Shown piece after piece: positions 1 through 8,080 of a stretch of 45,339 nt of DNA (its first letter is position 1; every line of letters starts with the position of its first letter). Where the stretch lies: assembly GCA_902798615.1 (NCBI GenBank), contig CADBXL010000024.1, forward strand, positions 1-45,339. Reading direction: 5' to 3'. A model generated the notes under the pieces. The model made no database searches, was not told the origin of the DNA, and was given only the letters and a program-made list of their open reading frames with translations. Source of the stretch: an uncultured Bacteroidales bacterium (GTDB lineage: Bacteria > Bacteroidota > Bacteroidia > Bacteroidales > Bacteroidaceae). Both the position numbers and the translations under genes were made by a program.

Positions 1-915
1 CGTATCGTTTCCGCCTCCGCCGTTGTCACCACCGCCAGCGTTACCGCCTCCTGTTGAGCCTGCGCTATCGCCATCAGGCACGAGGAACGCCTCAATACCA
101 TTGCCGTAGCTTGAACGAGAGAGGTTGTACGCCATGTCGCCCTTGTACTCTGCCTCCTTCGTGTTGGCGGAAAGGAGTGACTGAGAAGAAACGAGCGTCT
201 TGCCATCGCTCTTGCGAGAGTGAACCCAAGCGTAGGCGCAATCGCCATCGTTACCAGAGTGACCGATCTTGCCGTCAATAGAAGCGAAGCCGTGAGAGCT
301 GCCCGTCTCATCAGAGAGCTTGTTTTCGTTAGCTGCATCGAGGATGACCTTTGCTGCTGAGAATTGGCAGTAAGGAATGCCTGTCTCTTCGTTCACCTTC
401 TGCTTGACGAGGAAGAACGAGATCTGGTCGCCGTAGCGGTAGTCGGGGTTGTTCTGAACAACGGCAGCAGAGAACTGCGCCACGGTTGTCGCGCTTGTGA
501 TTGACAGACTGCCGAGAAGGATGTCACTCACGCCGTTCTGCCCTGTGCCAGTCACCACGATAGCAGGGAGCGAACCCTGTGAAATCTGATACGCTGTTGC
601 CACACAAGCACCGCCCGCAACTGCTTGCTTGGTGAGGTAGATAGGTGTGCGCTGCATGTTCACCTTCACGAACATGTTGTAGTCGCTGAGCGTCTTCGGC
701 TTAGCCTCGAAACCATAGTTGAGGAGCGGACGGATGCCCTTGTACATTGCGATGATGTTGCCCCACTTTGTGCGAGTCTGCATCTGCGCATTGGTGCGAG
801 GGTTGCGGATGCGCGTCACCTTCTCGCTGATAACTGTCTGGCCGTTAAGGCTCTTGAATGTAAGGTTGCCGGCTGAGCCGTTAATCTTACTGATGATACC
901 GGAAAGTTTTCCCAT
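1..915 (-). CDS. DUF6266 family protein (3' end beyond window)
   Basis: The ATG is at 915-913 on the minus strand, and 305 codons stay open to the window edge, so the C-terminus is missing. The N-terminus MGKLSGIISKINGSAGNLTF and the following KVTRIRNPRTNAQMQTRT block are what I recall of DUF6266, a Bacteroidetes family of unknown function with no signal peptide. The visible end turns into a glycine-rich, low-complexity stretch (about residues 287-305, GGGN/GGGD repeats) that looks like a linker to a domain outside the window. A -7 box TAACTTTG lies at complement(1093-1100), which gives a leader of about 170 nt containing an 11-nt-period array. Family assignment is from memory; function unknown. 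Confidence 0.8.
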   Translation of the reverse strand, partial: MGKLSGIISKINGSAGNLTFKSLNGQTVISEKVTRIRNPRTNAQMQTRTKWGNIIAMYKGIRPLLNYGFEAKPKTLSDYNMFVKVNMQRTPIYLTKQAVAGGACVATAYQISQGSLPAIVVTGTGQNGVSDILLGSLSITSATTVAQFSAAVVQNNPDYRYGDQISFFLVKQKVNEETGIPYCQFSAAKVILDAANENKLSDETGSSHGFASIDGKIGHSGNDGDCAYAWVHSRKSDGKTLVSSQSLLSANTKEAEYKGDMAYNLSRSSYGNGIEAFLVPDGDSAGSTGGGNAGGGDNGGGGNDT

Positions 916-975
916 AGTCAAATAAAAGTTTTAAAAGTTAATATTTAGTGAATATATATCTTCGATATATGAAGC

Positions 976-1012
976 GGATTTACAACGGATTTACTACGGA
1001 ATCACAACGGAG
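976..1012. repeat. 11-nt-period array, GGA core, 4 units
   Basis: The core (A/G)CGGA has its GGA at 976, 987, 998 and 1009, exactly 11 nt apart, with variable bases between. It lies in the leader of the DUF6266 gene. Arrays with the same period recur at 42255-42290, 42715-42750 and 45222-45246. Confidence 0.75.
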
Positions 1013-1092
1013 TTGCCGTTTGCCTTCCGGCTCACTCTCTACGGGGGAGGGCGGGGGGAGAGGCCGTGTCTCCTTCTTCTGTTTTCCAAGTG

Positions 1093-1100
1093 CAAAGTTA
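1093..1100 (-). promoter_or_regulatory. -7 box (TAACTTTG) for the DUF6266 gene
   Basis: Matches the Bacteroidetes housekeeping box TAnnTTTG, with an upstream TTG about 19-20 nt away on the minus strand. It would start a transcript near 1087, leaving a leader of about 170 nt before the ATG at 915. Confidence 0.5.
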
Positions 1101-1554
1101 CAACATTTTTCTGAAGCCTGCAATAGTTGTCGCGAATGTCGTGAATGGTGCAAATGAGAAATAACTTTCAGATAACATGTAACATATAACATATAACGCT
1201 TTGTGTGCTTTTAACTGTCACATAATCAGCCTATTACAAAATAGGTGTTATATGTTATACGTTATATGGCATATAACATTTTTTTTATTATCTACTTATA
1301 TATATTATTCGCGCACGTAATTATTATATAGGATAAAGAATAAAGAGTATAGAGTAAAGAATAAAGTAGAAAGAAGAAAGTGGGAAGATTGAAGCGTTAT
1401 ATTTTTTTCGCATATAACATGTAACATATAACGCTTTCTCTTGTTAAAGGCAAAAAGCAATGGTAATATTTGCAAGTATCGGAAATTTTGTGCGGTAAGG
1501 AAATCTATCCTGGAAAAACTATACAAAACATTTGGAGGTTTCGAGTATTTTGCG

Positions 1555-1562
1555 TATTTTTG
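1555..1562 (+). promoter_or_regulatory. -7 box TATTTTTG with TTTG upstream
   Basis: TTTG at 1531-1534, then 20 nt, then TATTTTTG at 1555-1562. This fits the Bacteroidetes sigma-ABfr promoter and lies 67 nt before the start of the aspartic protease gene. Confidence 0.6.
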
Positions 1563-1629
1563 CAAGCAGAAATATATTATTTCCACAACCTAATACAGAA
1601 GTTAATGTTTAATCCATAAAAAACAAGAT

Positions 1630-2733
1630 ATGAGAAAGATATTCTTTTTAATATGCCTATTGAGTAGTTTGTGCGCAATGGCACAAAAGACTATTATCAT
1701 GGAACGAGAAGCAGGCGTATATAAGATTCCTTGTAAAGTTAATGGAGCTAAGATGAAGATGATATTCGATACTGGTGCATCATCAGTTGCTATATCATTA
1801 TCAATAGCTGAATATCTTTATGAAAATGACTATATCACGAAAAATGACATTATCGGAACAGGCAAGGCACAAGTTGCTGATGGAAGAATCGTGAATAATC
1901 TCATCATTAATCTTCGTGACATTGAAATTGACGGAGTTCATGTTTATAATGTACAAGCTACAGTTAGTGAAAGTCTTACTGCTCCACTTCTTTTTGGACA
2001 ATCAGCGATTCAAAAGCTAGGTAGGATTTCATTGCATGGGAATATATTGACAATAGAAGATGCTTATGATGAAAATGCAAGTGAAGAAAGATTGAATGAA
2101 CTTTCCGATAATGCACATAAATATTTTGAAGAAGATAATTATTACATGGCAGTTCGTAATCTTTTGGACATAGAAAAATCATTTGGCTTGAATGATGAAG
2201 GATTCTATATGTTATGCCATAGTTATTATTTTCTTGGAGAATATCAGAATTGTTATGATGCAGGAATACGTTTTGAGCAAAGTAATAAAAAGAAAGAAGA
2301 AAATCTTGTTTCCGAAAAGGCTGGTATGGCGTACCAAATAGTGGCTGGTGCATTAACGCGACTTGAATATTATTCGGAAGCTATAAAATGGGACAAAAAA
2401 GCAATCGGAACATTAAGTATGTATGATGGTCATGAAGATACTGTCGATTATTTATATTTTGACATGGCTACCAATCAAGCGAATCTTAAGGAATATCTAC
2501 TATCATTAACATCATATGAAAAAGCCATTGAACTTCGATGTAAATTCTTACATATTGCGAAGGATGATATTTATAAAGATAAATATTTGGGTGCCTATTA
2601 TAAGTGGTATGCCATGACATTAAATGAGTATTATAAAGATAGAAAACGTTCTGATGTAATAAAGTATTTGAGAAAATCAGTACAATGTGGTAATGAAGAT
2701 GCACAAGAAACCTTGAAAGAATTGGGTTATTAA
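1630..2733 (+). CDS. Secreted retropepsin-like aspartic protease with helical repeat C-terminus
   Basis: This 367-aa protein has a signal peptide ending near AMAQ (about residue 19). Residues 20-140 form one retropepsin-like fold of clan AA: FDTGASS carries the single catalytic Asp47, and the VADGR and LLFGQSAIQKLG segments fit the flap and the second psi-loop. Residues 150-367 are helical with TPR/Sel1-like pairs (YYMAVRNLLDIEK, YYSEAIKWDKKAIG, LLSLTSYEKAIE). Retropepsins act as dimers, so this is a candidate periplasmic homodimeric protease with a protein-interaction tail. It has its own promoter and a hairpin terminator at 2774-2807. The gene is more A+T-rich than the core genes to the right, suggesting acquisition. 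Substrate unknown. Confidence 0.8.
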   Translation: MRKIFFLICLLSSLCAMAQKTIIMEREAGVYKIPCKVNGAKMKMIFDTGASSVAISLSIAEYLYENDYITKNDIIGTGKAQVADGRIVNNLIINLRDIEIDGVHVYNVQATVSESLTAPLLFGQSAIQKLGRISLHGNILTIEDAYDENASEERLNELSDNAHKYFEEDNYYMAVRNLLDIEKSFGLNDEGFYMLCHSYYFLGEYQNCYDAGIRFEQSNKKKEENLVSEKAGMAYQIVAGALTRLEYYSEAIKWDKKAIGTLSMYDGHEDTVDYLYFDMATNQANLKEYLLSLTSYEKAIELRCKFLHIAKDDIYKDKYLGAYYKWYAMTLNEYYKDRKRSDVIKYLRKSVQCGNEDAQETLKELGY

Positions 2734-2773
2734 ATTATTTACTACCTTTTTTCTACGTTAATAAAAAAAATTT

Positions 2774-2807
2774 ACATAGGTTTGCGACTTTACGCGCAAA
2801 CCTATGT
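2774..2807 (+). terminator. 13-bp hairpin terminator
   Basis: ACATAGGTTTGCG (2774-2786) pairs perfectly with 2795-2807, followed by GCTTTATT. The U-run is weak but the position fits the end of the protease gene. Confidence 0.6.
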
Positions 2808-2894
2808 GCTTTATTGGTAAAACACATCACCCCAAAAATTGTTAAAAGACAACATTTTCTTTGTCTTAGATTTGGTTGTGAGAAGAAATACTCT

Positions 2895-2902
2895 TATCTT
2901 TG
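2895..2902 (+). promoter_or_regulatory. -7 box TATCTTTG with TTTG upstream
   Basis: TTTG at 2871-2874, then 20 nt, then TATCTTTG; 33 nt before the start of the 265-aa gene. Confidence 0.6.
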
Positions 2903-2934
2903 TAAAATAAAATTTTTTAATTAAAAAAAACATT

Positions 2935-3732
2935 ATGGAAAACCATAAAAAAGGAAAAAGCGACTTGATTAGCTTCAAAGTGGATCAACACTTTGAGACA
3001 AATTTTTGCGACTCTGCCATACTAAAGGTTATCTGTGAGGTTATGTCTAGGATTTCTAGCCCAATCATTTTGGGGCCTATGCCATCTTGGTTAGACACAA
3101 GCAGAATTGCAAAAATCTATAAAGAACTTGCAGACAATGAAAAAAGAGAAAGATTGTTTAACGAGACAAAATCAAAGAACAAAAAGAAAATTCAAGAAGT
3201 ATTCAATAATTTTACGGATGCCACAGAGGCTGAAGAGGTAATAAAGGAGATTGAAAAAGTAATAGAAGAGAATAATATAGACAAAAGGATATTCAACGGA
3301 AAGAAAGCAGAAGAAAAATTCTGCGAGTTTTTAACCAATGAGCAAGTATGGCAGCTTATAGTAGAATGCTATACACAGTTCGTAAATAAAAAGATCACAT
3401 GCTCAAGTGTTTTCGCAAGGTTCTTGAAGGCGTTTGCATTTGCCTTTTATAAAGAATTATATCAAAGAGAAGGTACTTGGGATGGAAAGACTTCATTATT
3501 ACATAGATTTACCGAAAGTAAATTAGGAACAAAGTTATCATTCGGGGTTAGAGCATTACAGAAAGGCATTGCTGCAATCCGGGACAATATAAATGGACGA
3601 ATCAAGGATTGTATTGATTCTTGGAAGAATAAGTTTGAAATAAAAATGAAAAGTATCATATCGTTAATAGACCAGATAAGGGGATATTTATCTGAAAGAA
3701 TTCCGAATATGATGCTAGAAATTGCAGATTAA
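2935..3732 (+). CDS. Hypothetical protein, helical, no family recognised
   Basis: A 265-aa protein I do not recognise. It has no signal peptide and no clear membrane segment. It is mostly charged helix: a Lys/Glu-rich coiled-coil-like part around residues 65-115 (ELADNEKRERLF, EAEEVIKEIEKVIEEN), a more hydrophobic part around 150-180 (ARFLKAFAFAFYKELYQ), and an amphipathic C-terminus. The gene stands alone with its own promoter and is A+T-rich like its left neighbour, so both probably arrived together. It could be an effector or a decayed mobile-element gene; nothing in the sequence decides this. Confidence 0.65.
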   Translation: MENHKKGKSDLISFKVDQHFETNFCDSAILKVICEVMSRISSPIILGPMPSWLDTSRIAKIYKELADNEKRERLFNETKSKNKKKIQEVFNNFTDATEAEEVIKEIEKVIEENNIDKRIFNGKKAEEKFCEFLTNEQVWQLIVECYTQFVNKKITCSSVFARFLKAFAFAFYKELYQREGTWDGKTSLLHRFTESKLGTKLSFGVRALQKGIAAIRDNINGRIKDCIDSWKNKFEIKMKSIISLIDQIRGYLSERIPNMMLEIAD

Positions 3733-4374
3733 TTTTATTTATTTCAAACTTACGAAATCTCCCTTATAAGGTAAATATCCGTAGGGAGGAAGAACATAAA
3801 CAATATACATATAGGCAATTATGTCCTCGCAGAATAATATCTCTGTGAGGTAGGCTTGTTTATGCATCAAAGACGCAAAAAACGTTTTAGATACATATTT
3901 TTTTGCTAATAAGCATGAAAAACACGATTCATAATAATTTTTTTTGTAAAACATATGCGGACAATGTTATCTTGATTTTTTTAAGAGAATCAAAGCGAAC
4001 CATATATTGGAAAAAATATATGTAGCTTTGCACCTGCAATCATGGAGAAATATGGTTGTGGGTGCTTTCTCGTTGGTATCTTTATGGAAAAATGAAGATA
4101 TGACATTTCAAAAGATAACATAATACATAGAAATGAAACCCTTACCTTTGCATCACAAAATGCGCATTTTTACATATAAAATAGCATGTAGTTGCGTATC
4201 TTTGCATAAAACATAGCTGAAGAAAGATTTTTCAGAGGCTATTAATAATATTTTAAATTGGATGCTAAGGACATCCTGAACAAAAAGAGTCCGAATTCTG
4301 GCGAGGTACCTAATAGTCAGAACGAGGATGCCGAAAGGCAACACCGGTGTTTCTCTTGTTCGAATTGATTTCGA
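3733..4374. other. Non-coding gap with a leader hairpin and a short open stretch
   Basis: This 642-bp gap contains three -7-like boxes (TAGCTTTG 4023-4030, TACCTTTG near 4145, TATCTTTG near 4198) and the hairpin at 4030-4065. The stretch 4248-4368 is an ATG-less open frame ending in TGA (…DAKDILNKKSPNSGEV…). Its opposite strand also reads open with a familiar-looking PVLPFGILVLTIRYL, so it may be a conserved non-coding leader or the relic of a gene end. I cannot choose between these. Confidence 0.4.
4030..4065 (+). ncRNA. 12-bp leader hairpin, copy 1
   Basis: GCACCTGCAATC (4030-4041) pairs over 12 positions, counting G-U pairs, with GGTTGTGGGTGC (4054-4065). The loop is 12 nt and a T-rich TTTCTCGTT follows. 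It begins at the end of a TAGCTTTG -7 box, so it would be the very 5' end of a transcript. A second copy at 4867-4903 keeps the stem by compensating changes. Confidence 0.6.
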
Positions 4375-4809
4375 ATGAAAGAGACTCACAATTACTATTC
4401 TCTCTGCCCATTGGAGCAGAATCTTAGCGACGAACAAATTCTGGAATTGTATCATTCTGGGAAGTTACCTTATAGGGTTAAGACTGAAGACGAAGATGTT
4501 TCAGAACTTATGACAAAGGCAATTAGCCGCACCATGAGATGTAAAGAGTATCTTTCCAAAGGGAAGACGCTAAATGACGTGCGTGCCTATTACATGCAGG
4601 TTTTTGGTGGTGAGAGGCGTGAAGAGGCTATTCTTCAGATGAAGGATAAGAGTCTGCGAGCAAGGTTTATTTCCCGTAATGTGGGAATAATGATTTGTAA
4701 AGGGATATTGTTTGCTAAGACCTCGGAACTCGCTAACGCATTGAATTTCAAATCTATAAAGCAGGAGAGTGTGGAGAGATACATTCGGCAAGGTAAGAAC
4801 GGGAAATAA
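4375..4809 (+). CDS. Hypothetical protein of the primase module
   Basis: A 144-aa cytoplasmic protein with no family that I recognise. It is helical and charged: SDEQILELYHSGKLPYRVKT near the N-terminus, DVSELMTKAISRTMRCKEYL in the middle, and a basic C-terminus (SVERYIRQGKNGK). The ATG at 4375 is the first in frame. It is the first gene of a same-strand run that continues with the DUF3987 ATPase and the primase, and a gene-proximal covarying hairpin precedes both it and the next gene. A DNA-binding or replication accessory role is inference from context only. Confidence 0.65.
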   Translation: MKETHNYYSLCPLEQNLSDEQILELYHSGKLPYRVKTEDEDVSELMTKAISRTMRCKEYLSKGKTLNDVRAYYMQVFGGERREEAILQMKDKSLRARFISRNVGIMICKGILFAKTSELANALNFKSIKQESVERYIRQGKNGK

Positions 4810-4866
4810 TTTTTTTTGATTTTTTTCTGCGGATTTTGCTCAATCCGTTTAATCCGCCCGACCTTT

Positions 4867-4903
4867 GCACTCGTAATCGGATGATATATCTGGTTGCGGG
4901 TGC
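4867..4903 (+). ncRNA. 12-bp leader hairpin, copy 2
   Basis: GCACTCGTAATC (4867-4878) pairs over 12 positions with GGTTGCGGGTGC (4892-4903), followed by TTTTCGTTTT. Compared with copy 1, C-G at position 5 becomes T-G, T-G at 6 becomes C-G, G-T at 7 becomes G-C and C-G at 8 becomes T-G, so pairing is kept while the sequence changes. A near-match -7 box (GACCTTTG, 4860-4867) precedes it, and the next start codon is at 4965. Confidence 0.65.
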
Positions 4904-4964
4904 TTTTCGTTTTGGGCCCAGCGGGAGTGCCGATATTAACAACAACATTAAAAATTAATAAACA

Positions 4965-5264
4965 ATGAAAAAGATAGAATTTAGGCTTGTCAATCCGGTG
5001 AGATTGATTCCTGTTAAGGGCGACTCATACGTAACAGTTGAGACTAACGGTGCGGTTACAATTCAAGACCCTGCTACTTCTGAGCCTCGTGCGCCTCGCT
5101 ACCGCACTCTGGTGGATACTGGTAAGGCTCAACTGAAGCTCTCTGCTCATGGGCTGTATCGTAAGGTGGAGATTCGTCTGAGAGCCGATGAGGCTTCACG
5201 GAGTGACTTCCAAAGGGAGATGAATACGCTCTTTGATGAAGAGTTGATTGAAAGATATCTGTAG
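4965..5264 (+). CDS. Small hypothetical protein of the primase module
   Basis: This 99-aa protein begins MKKIEFRLVNPVRLIPVKGD and is predicted mostly beta in its first 70 residues (alternating hydrophobics in SYVTVETNGAVTIQD and YRKVEIRLRADE), with a helical acidic C-terminus. I do not recognise the family. In Bacteroides, helicase/primase-type modules often carry a small HU-like gene in this slot, but the sequence here does not let me call HU. The stop is 37 nt before the DUF3987 gene, so the two are probably co-transcribed from the promoter that precedes the hairpin. Confidence 0.65.
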   Translation: MKKIEFRLVNPVRLIPVKGDSYVTVETNGAVTIQDPATSEPRAPRYRTLVDTGKAQLKLSAHGLYRKVEIRLRADEASRSDFQREMNTLFDEELIERYL

Positions 5265-5301
5265 AGTCCAAACTTTGCATTTCTAATAAAAGAAAACAAA
5301 A

Positions 5302-6621
5302 ATGAGTAAAGTGAACATTAAACCAATCAAGGCGGGGGACATGCCCCCGGCCTTGAGATGCATCTGGAATATTTCTCCGGAGAAAACAAGAGTGACTAAT
5401 ATGCTTGTGGCACTGATATGCTACTGTACACTCGCCACCCGACTGAGGGTTAGATATAAATTCGACTTCGGTCTGCACATGCTTGTTGCTAACTTGCTGG
5501 TGATTGGTCCGAGCGGTTGCGGAAAGAGCATAGTGCGATGGGTGGTGGATTTTATCCTTACCTCGCTTCAGGAACGCGACCAGACGGAACGCCGTAAGGA
5601 ACAGGACTATAAGGATATGTGCCGAAAGATGGGGAAGAACACGAAGGACTTGCCCGACGAGCCTCTTACCGTGGTGCGTTTCATGCAGAACATCACTATC
5701 CCGAAACTGGTGAAGAGGGCGGATTTCATGGTACGAAGATATGGTGAACCGCTGAGTTTCTTCATCTTTGCCGATGAGCTTGCCACGCTTACGAAGGGTA
5801 GCGGACGGCAGAGGGACGAGATGGAGGCTGTGGGCAGAACGGCTTATATGCTCGGAGAGAAATATATTCGCGAAACGCTGTATCAAGACGGCTATAATGC
5901 CATGGTGGATATCAACTGGTCGTCGGTGCTTTGCGGTCAGGAATATGCGTTGAGCAGGTATATCACAGATAGTTCGATTACGGGTGGCGATGCGAGCCGT
6001 AACATAATAGTGAGACTGGATGGCGAACTGGGTGACGATGCGCCTGTGCTGAAGGCTATGACTGACGAGGAAAAGGCATTGATAGCGAGTACCGTGAATC
6101 GTCTGATGAACGAGACATACACCGAAGATGACAAGTTGCAGCCGACACATGAGGTGGATATGAGATGGCTTGACAAGGATGTGGATAGATGGTGTGACGC
6201 CCAGCGAGAAATCATAGTGAAGGGCGGTGATATGGCTCACGACAGCTTCTATAAGCGAAGCAGTTCGACGGCTTTCCGTCTTGCCACCATGTTCTACTAC
6301 CTATGGGGCGAGAAGCAGGAGGCACAGAAGCATACCCGCAGGTTCTACTATTGGGCTGCGCAGTTCATTCTTGATGGACAGCTGGGGCAATGGGGTAAGC
6401 GATACAATGAACTTCAGTTGAAGGCAAGCGGTAAGGACAAGGAAGAGAAGATGCCTACGCTCTATGACCAACTGCCTAAGCGATTCACGAGAGATCAGGT
6501 GAATATGTTGGTTGAGCAGCTTGAACTCGGTACCGCTGCCCGTCAGTTTATTCACAGGTGGTTGAAGATTAAGAAATGGATTGTTGCTGTGGAGGCGGAT
6601 GTGTATGAAAAGAGATATTAG
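5302..6621 (+). CDS. DUF3987-type P-loop ATPase (helicase-like)
   Basis: A 439-aa protein with a clear Walker A, GPSGCGKS (residues 69-76), and a Walker B-like FFIFADELATL near 152-162. A conserved GGDASRNIIVRL segment near 230 fits the end of the ATPase core. The C-terminal part is helical (TRDQVNMLVEQL…). DUF3987 proteins are helicase-like ATPases found with primases in Bacteroidetes mobile modules. The next gene begins inside its 3' end (17-nt overlap), so primase and ATPase, often one polypeptide in related systems, are here two coupled genes. Role in DNA replication of an element is inferred from the family and the neighbour. Confidence 0.85.
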   Translation: MSKVNIKPIKAGDMPPALRCIWNISPEKTRVTNMLVALICYCTLATRLRVRYKFDFGLHMLVANLLVIGPSGCGKSIVRWVVDFILTSLQERDQTERRKEQDYKDMCRKMGKNTKDLPDEPLTVVRFMQNITIPKLVKRADFMVRRYGEPLSFFIFADELATLTKGSGRQRDEMEAVGRTAYMLGEKYIRETLYQDGYNAMVDINWSSVLCGQEYALSRYITDSSITGGDASRNIIVRLDGELGDDAPVLKAMTDEEKALIASTVNRLMNETYTEDDKLQPTHEVDMRWLDKDVDRWCDAQREIIVKGGDMAHDSFYKRSSSTAFRLATMFYYLWGEKQEAQKHTRRFYYWAAQFILDGQLGQWGKRYNELQLKASGKDKEEKMPTLYDQLPKRFTRDQVNMLVEQLELGTAARQFIHRWLKIKKWIVAVEADVYEKRY

Positions 6622-7546
6622 TCAGCTTCGTTCACTCCCCATTGAGGGAGTGGCGGAGCGTCTCGGACTGAGCGTTAGGCGACATAGAAGTCTGTGTCCG
6701 TTTCACGATGATTCGCATCCTTCAATGACCTATTACGTGGGCAGAAACACGTATAAATGCTTTGTGTGTGATGCGTATGGCGGAGTTATCGACCTTGCGA
6801 TGAAGGTTCTCGGCAAGGGTTTTCTTGAAACCTGCCAATGGCTTGCTGATGCGCATAACGTGATTATGACTGAGTATCAGCCTGTGAGGAAGATTGAAAT
6901 GCCTGTTGCGGTGGATATCGCGCATTTGGCAAGACTGGTGGAATGTCCTCGGTTGTGCAAGGAGGCAGAGACTTTCCTTTTCGACGAGAGGAAGATAAAC
7001 AGGGCGGTGGTGAGGTGGCTTGGCATTTCGAGCATAACGCAACCCATGCCGATGCAAGGCACGATAAGCGGTTCGTGGTTCAATGCTCCTTCGCTTCTTA
7101 TTCCGTATCGAGACATGGACGGACGGCTGATGTCGGTTCAGGCTCGCTATCTTGGCAAGGAAGACAACAAACCGAGGTTTCAGTTTCCGAGGGGAAGTAA
7201 ATGCCATGTGTTCAATCTGCCTGTGTTGCGGATGCTGGGTAAGGACGAGCCGTTATATGTTACCGAGGGCGTGAGTGACTGTATGGCGATGCTCTCGGCA
7301 GGGCATAAGGCGATAGCAATACCATCGGCAACGCTATTGAAGACGGAGGACATGAAACCTATTGCGGATATGATAGGGCAGGGGTGGAAAGGAAGTCTGC
7401 ATATCTATCCCGACAGGGACGAAGCGGGCGAGCGTCTGTATCAGAATCTTCTAAAAACGGCTACGCAGATAGGCGTGTGTCTTGTAAGGCATGAGCTGAA
7501 GGAAGGGTGCAAGGATTTTGGGGAGATGTGGAAAGTTGAAAATTGA
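6605..7546 (+). CDS. CHC2 zinc-finger/Toprim primase
   Basis: I start this at the ATG at 6605 (MKRDISQL), giving 313 aa, because homology-like sequence begins there; an ATG at 6581 in the same frame would add eight residues. The zinc finger is CPFH at 31-34 and CFVC at 52-55, the CHC2 pattern of DnaG-type primases. The Toprim domain follows, with YVTEGVSDCMAML (catalytic Glu) near residue 220 and HIYPDRDEAG (metal-binding Asp pair) near 280. The DnaG RNA-polymerase core is short and there is no helicase-binding domain. The C-terminal VEN and the stop lie in an AATTGAAAATTGA low-complexity repeat. Confidence 0.88.
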   Translation: MKRDISQLRSLPIEGVAERLGLSVRRHRSLCPFHDDSHPSMTYYVGRNTYKCFVCDAYGGVIDLAMKVLGKGFLETCQWLADAHNVIMTEYQPVRKIEMPVAVDIAHLARLVECPRLCKEAETFLFDERKINRAVVRWLGISSITQPMPMQGTISGSWFNAPSLLIPYRDMDGRLMSVQARYLGKEDNKPRFQFPRGSKCHVFNLPVLRMLGKDEPLYVTEGVSDCMAMLSAGHKAIAIPSATLLKTEDMKPIADMIGQGWKGSLHIYPDRDEAGERLYQNLLKTATQIGVCLVRHELKEGCKDFGEMWKVEN

Positions 7547-7598
7547 AAATTTTTACGCTGAACCTCATCAAACTGAAGTAAATGAAAAATGAAACGAT

Positions 7599-7976
7599 AT
7601 GGAATTAAGAAGAGAGAATGCGTTGGACGCATATTGGCGTGACGGCGTACTGATGATTGATGAGCAGGTTGTTTGCTCTACGCTTGAGAATGCTCAGAAT
7701 TGTCTGCCATCGGGCAGATACTCGGTAAGATTGGGGCATAGCGAGGTGTTCAGACGTAAGGTGCCGATTCTCATTAATAAGCAGAATCCAACGATTAAGG
7801 GCTGTTTAGGTTTTGGCAATGGAGCGTATAAACTGAGGGATGGTACTATTCTTGTTGGTGTACGCGATGTCTCGGGACTCGTGATTCATAGTCACAAAAC
7901 GTTCCTGCAACTTTACAATAGGATTGCAAAGGCTTTGGAAAGAGGAAAGGATGTGGAGGTGGTGGTGAGCAATTGA
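7599..7976 (+). CDS. DUF5675-like protein
   Basis: A 125-aa protein whose pattern STLENAQNCLPSGRYSVRLG, then VPILI, GCLGFGNGAY and GLVIHSHKTFLQLYNRI resembles DUF5675, a family common in Bacteroidetes phage-like modules and thought to resemble L,D-transpeptidase or peptidoglycan-active folds. I see no catalytic Cys in the expected His/Cys arrangement, so enzymatic activity is uncertain. It closes the module begun at 4375. The stop codon lies in an AATTGAAAATTGA repeat, as for the primase gene. Confidence 0.6.
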   Translation: MELRRENALDAYWRDGVLMIDEQVVCSTLENAQNCLPSGRYSVRLGHSEVFRRKVPILINKQNPTIKGCLGFGNGAYKLRDGTILVGVRDVSGLVIHSHKTFLQLYNRIAKALERGKDVEVVVSN

Positions 7977-8042
7977 AAATTGATAATTGATAATTGACAA
8001 TTGATAATTTTTCGCAAAGGCTCAACAAGCTAAAGCAAGTTC
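7974..8042. repeat. AATTGA low-complexity array plus dispersed GCTCAACAAGCT tag
   Basis: Short direct repeats of AATTGATAATTGACAATTG run from 7974 to 8010. They are followed by TTTTTCGCAAAGGCTCAACA and AGCTAAAGCAAGT (8010-8040), a dispersed tag also seen at 7551-7584, 9806-9837, 21717-21751 (reverse), 24444-24474 and 44995-45023. Confidence 0.6.
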
Positions 8043-8080
8043 TTCGCTATGGCTCATCAAGCACCGAAGGGGCGTTTATG

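Larger units (their letters stand above)
916..1629. other. Non-coding A+T-rich gap with repeats
   Basis: Apart from the array and promoter above, this 714-bp gap holds a G-rich stretch (about 1040-1060), several copies of a 7-nt-period string around ACATATAAC (1170-1200, 1245-1285, 1420-1440) and a small hairpin CCTATT/AATAGG (1231-1246). CATATAACGCT recurs at about 42440 in the other repeat-rich region. No convincing gene is visible; a 93-codon minus frame (1305-1586) is compositionally poor. Confidence 0.55.

Noticed and set aside
3739-3954. 71-codon minus frame after the 265-aa gene
   Set aside because: Tyr/Phe/Cys-rich translation of A+T-rich DNA, no promoter, no motif.
4153-4455. 100-codon minus frame in the gap before the primase module
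   Set aside because: Covers the start of the 144-aa gene and a probable leader; composition is not protein-like, although PVLPFGILVLTIRYL looked familiar.
5074-6240. 388-codon minus frame opposite the DUF3987 gene
   Set aside because: Shadow of a real gene with Walker motifs; its own translation is His/Arg-rich with no family features.
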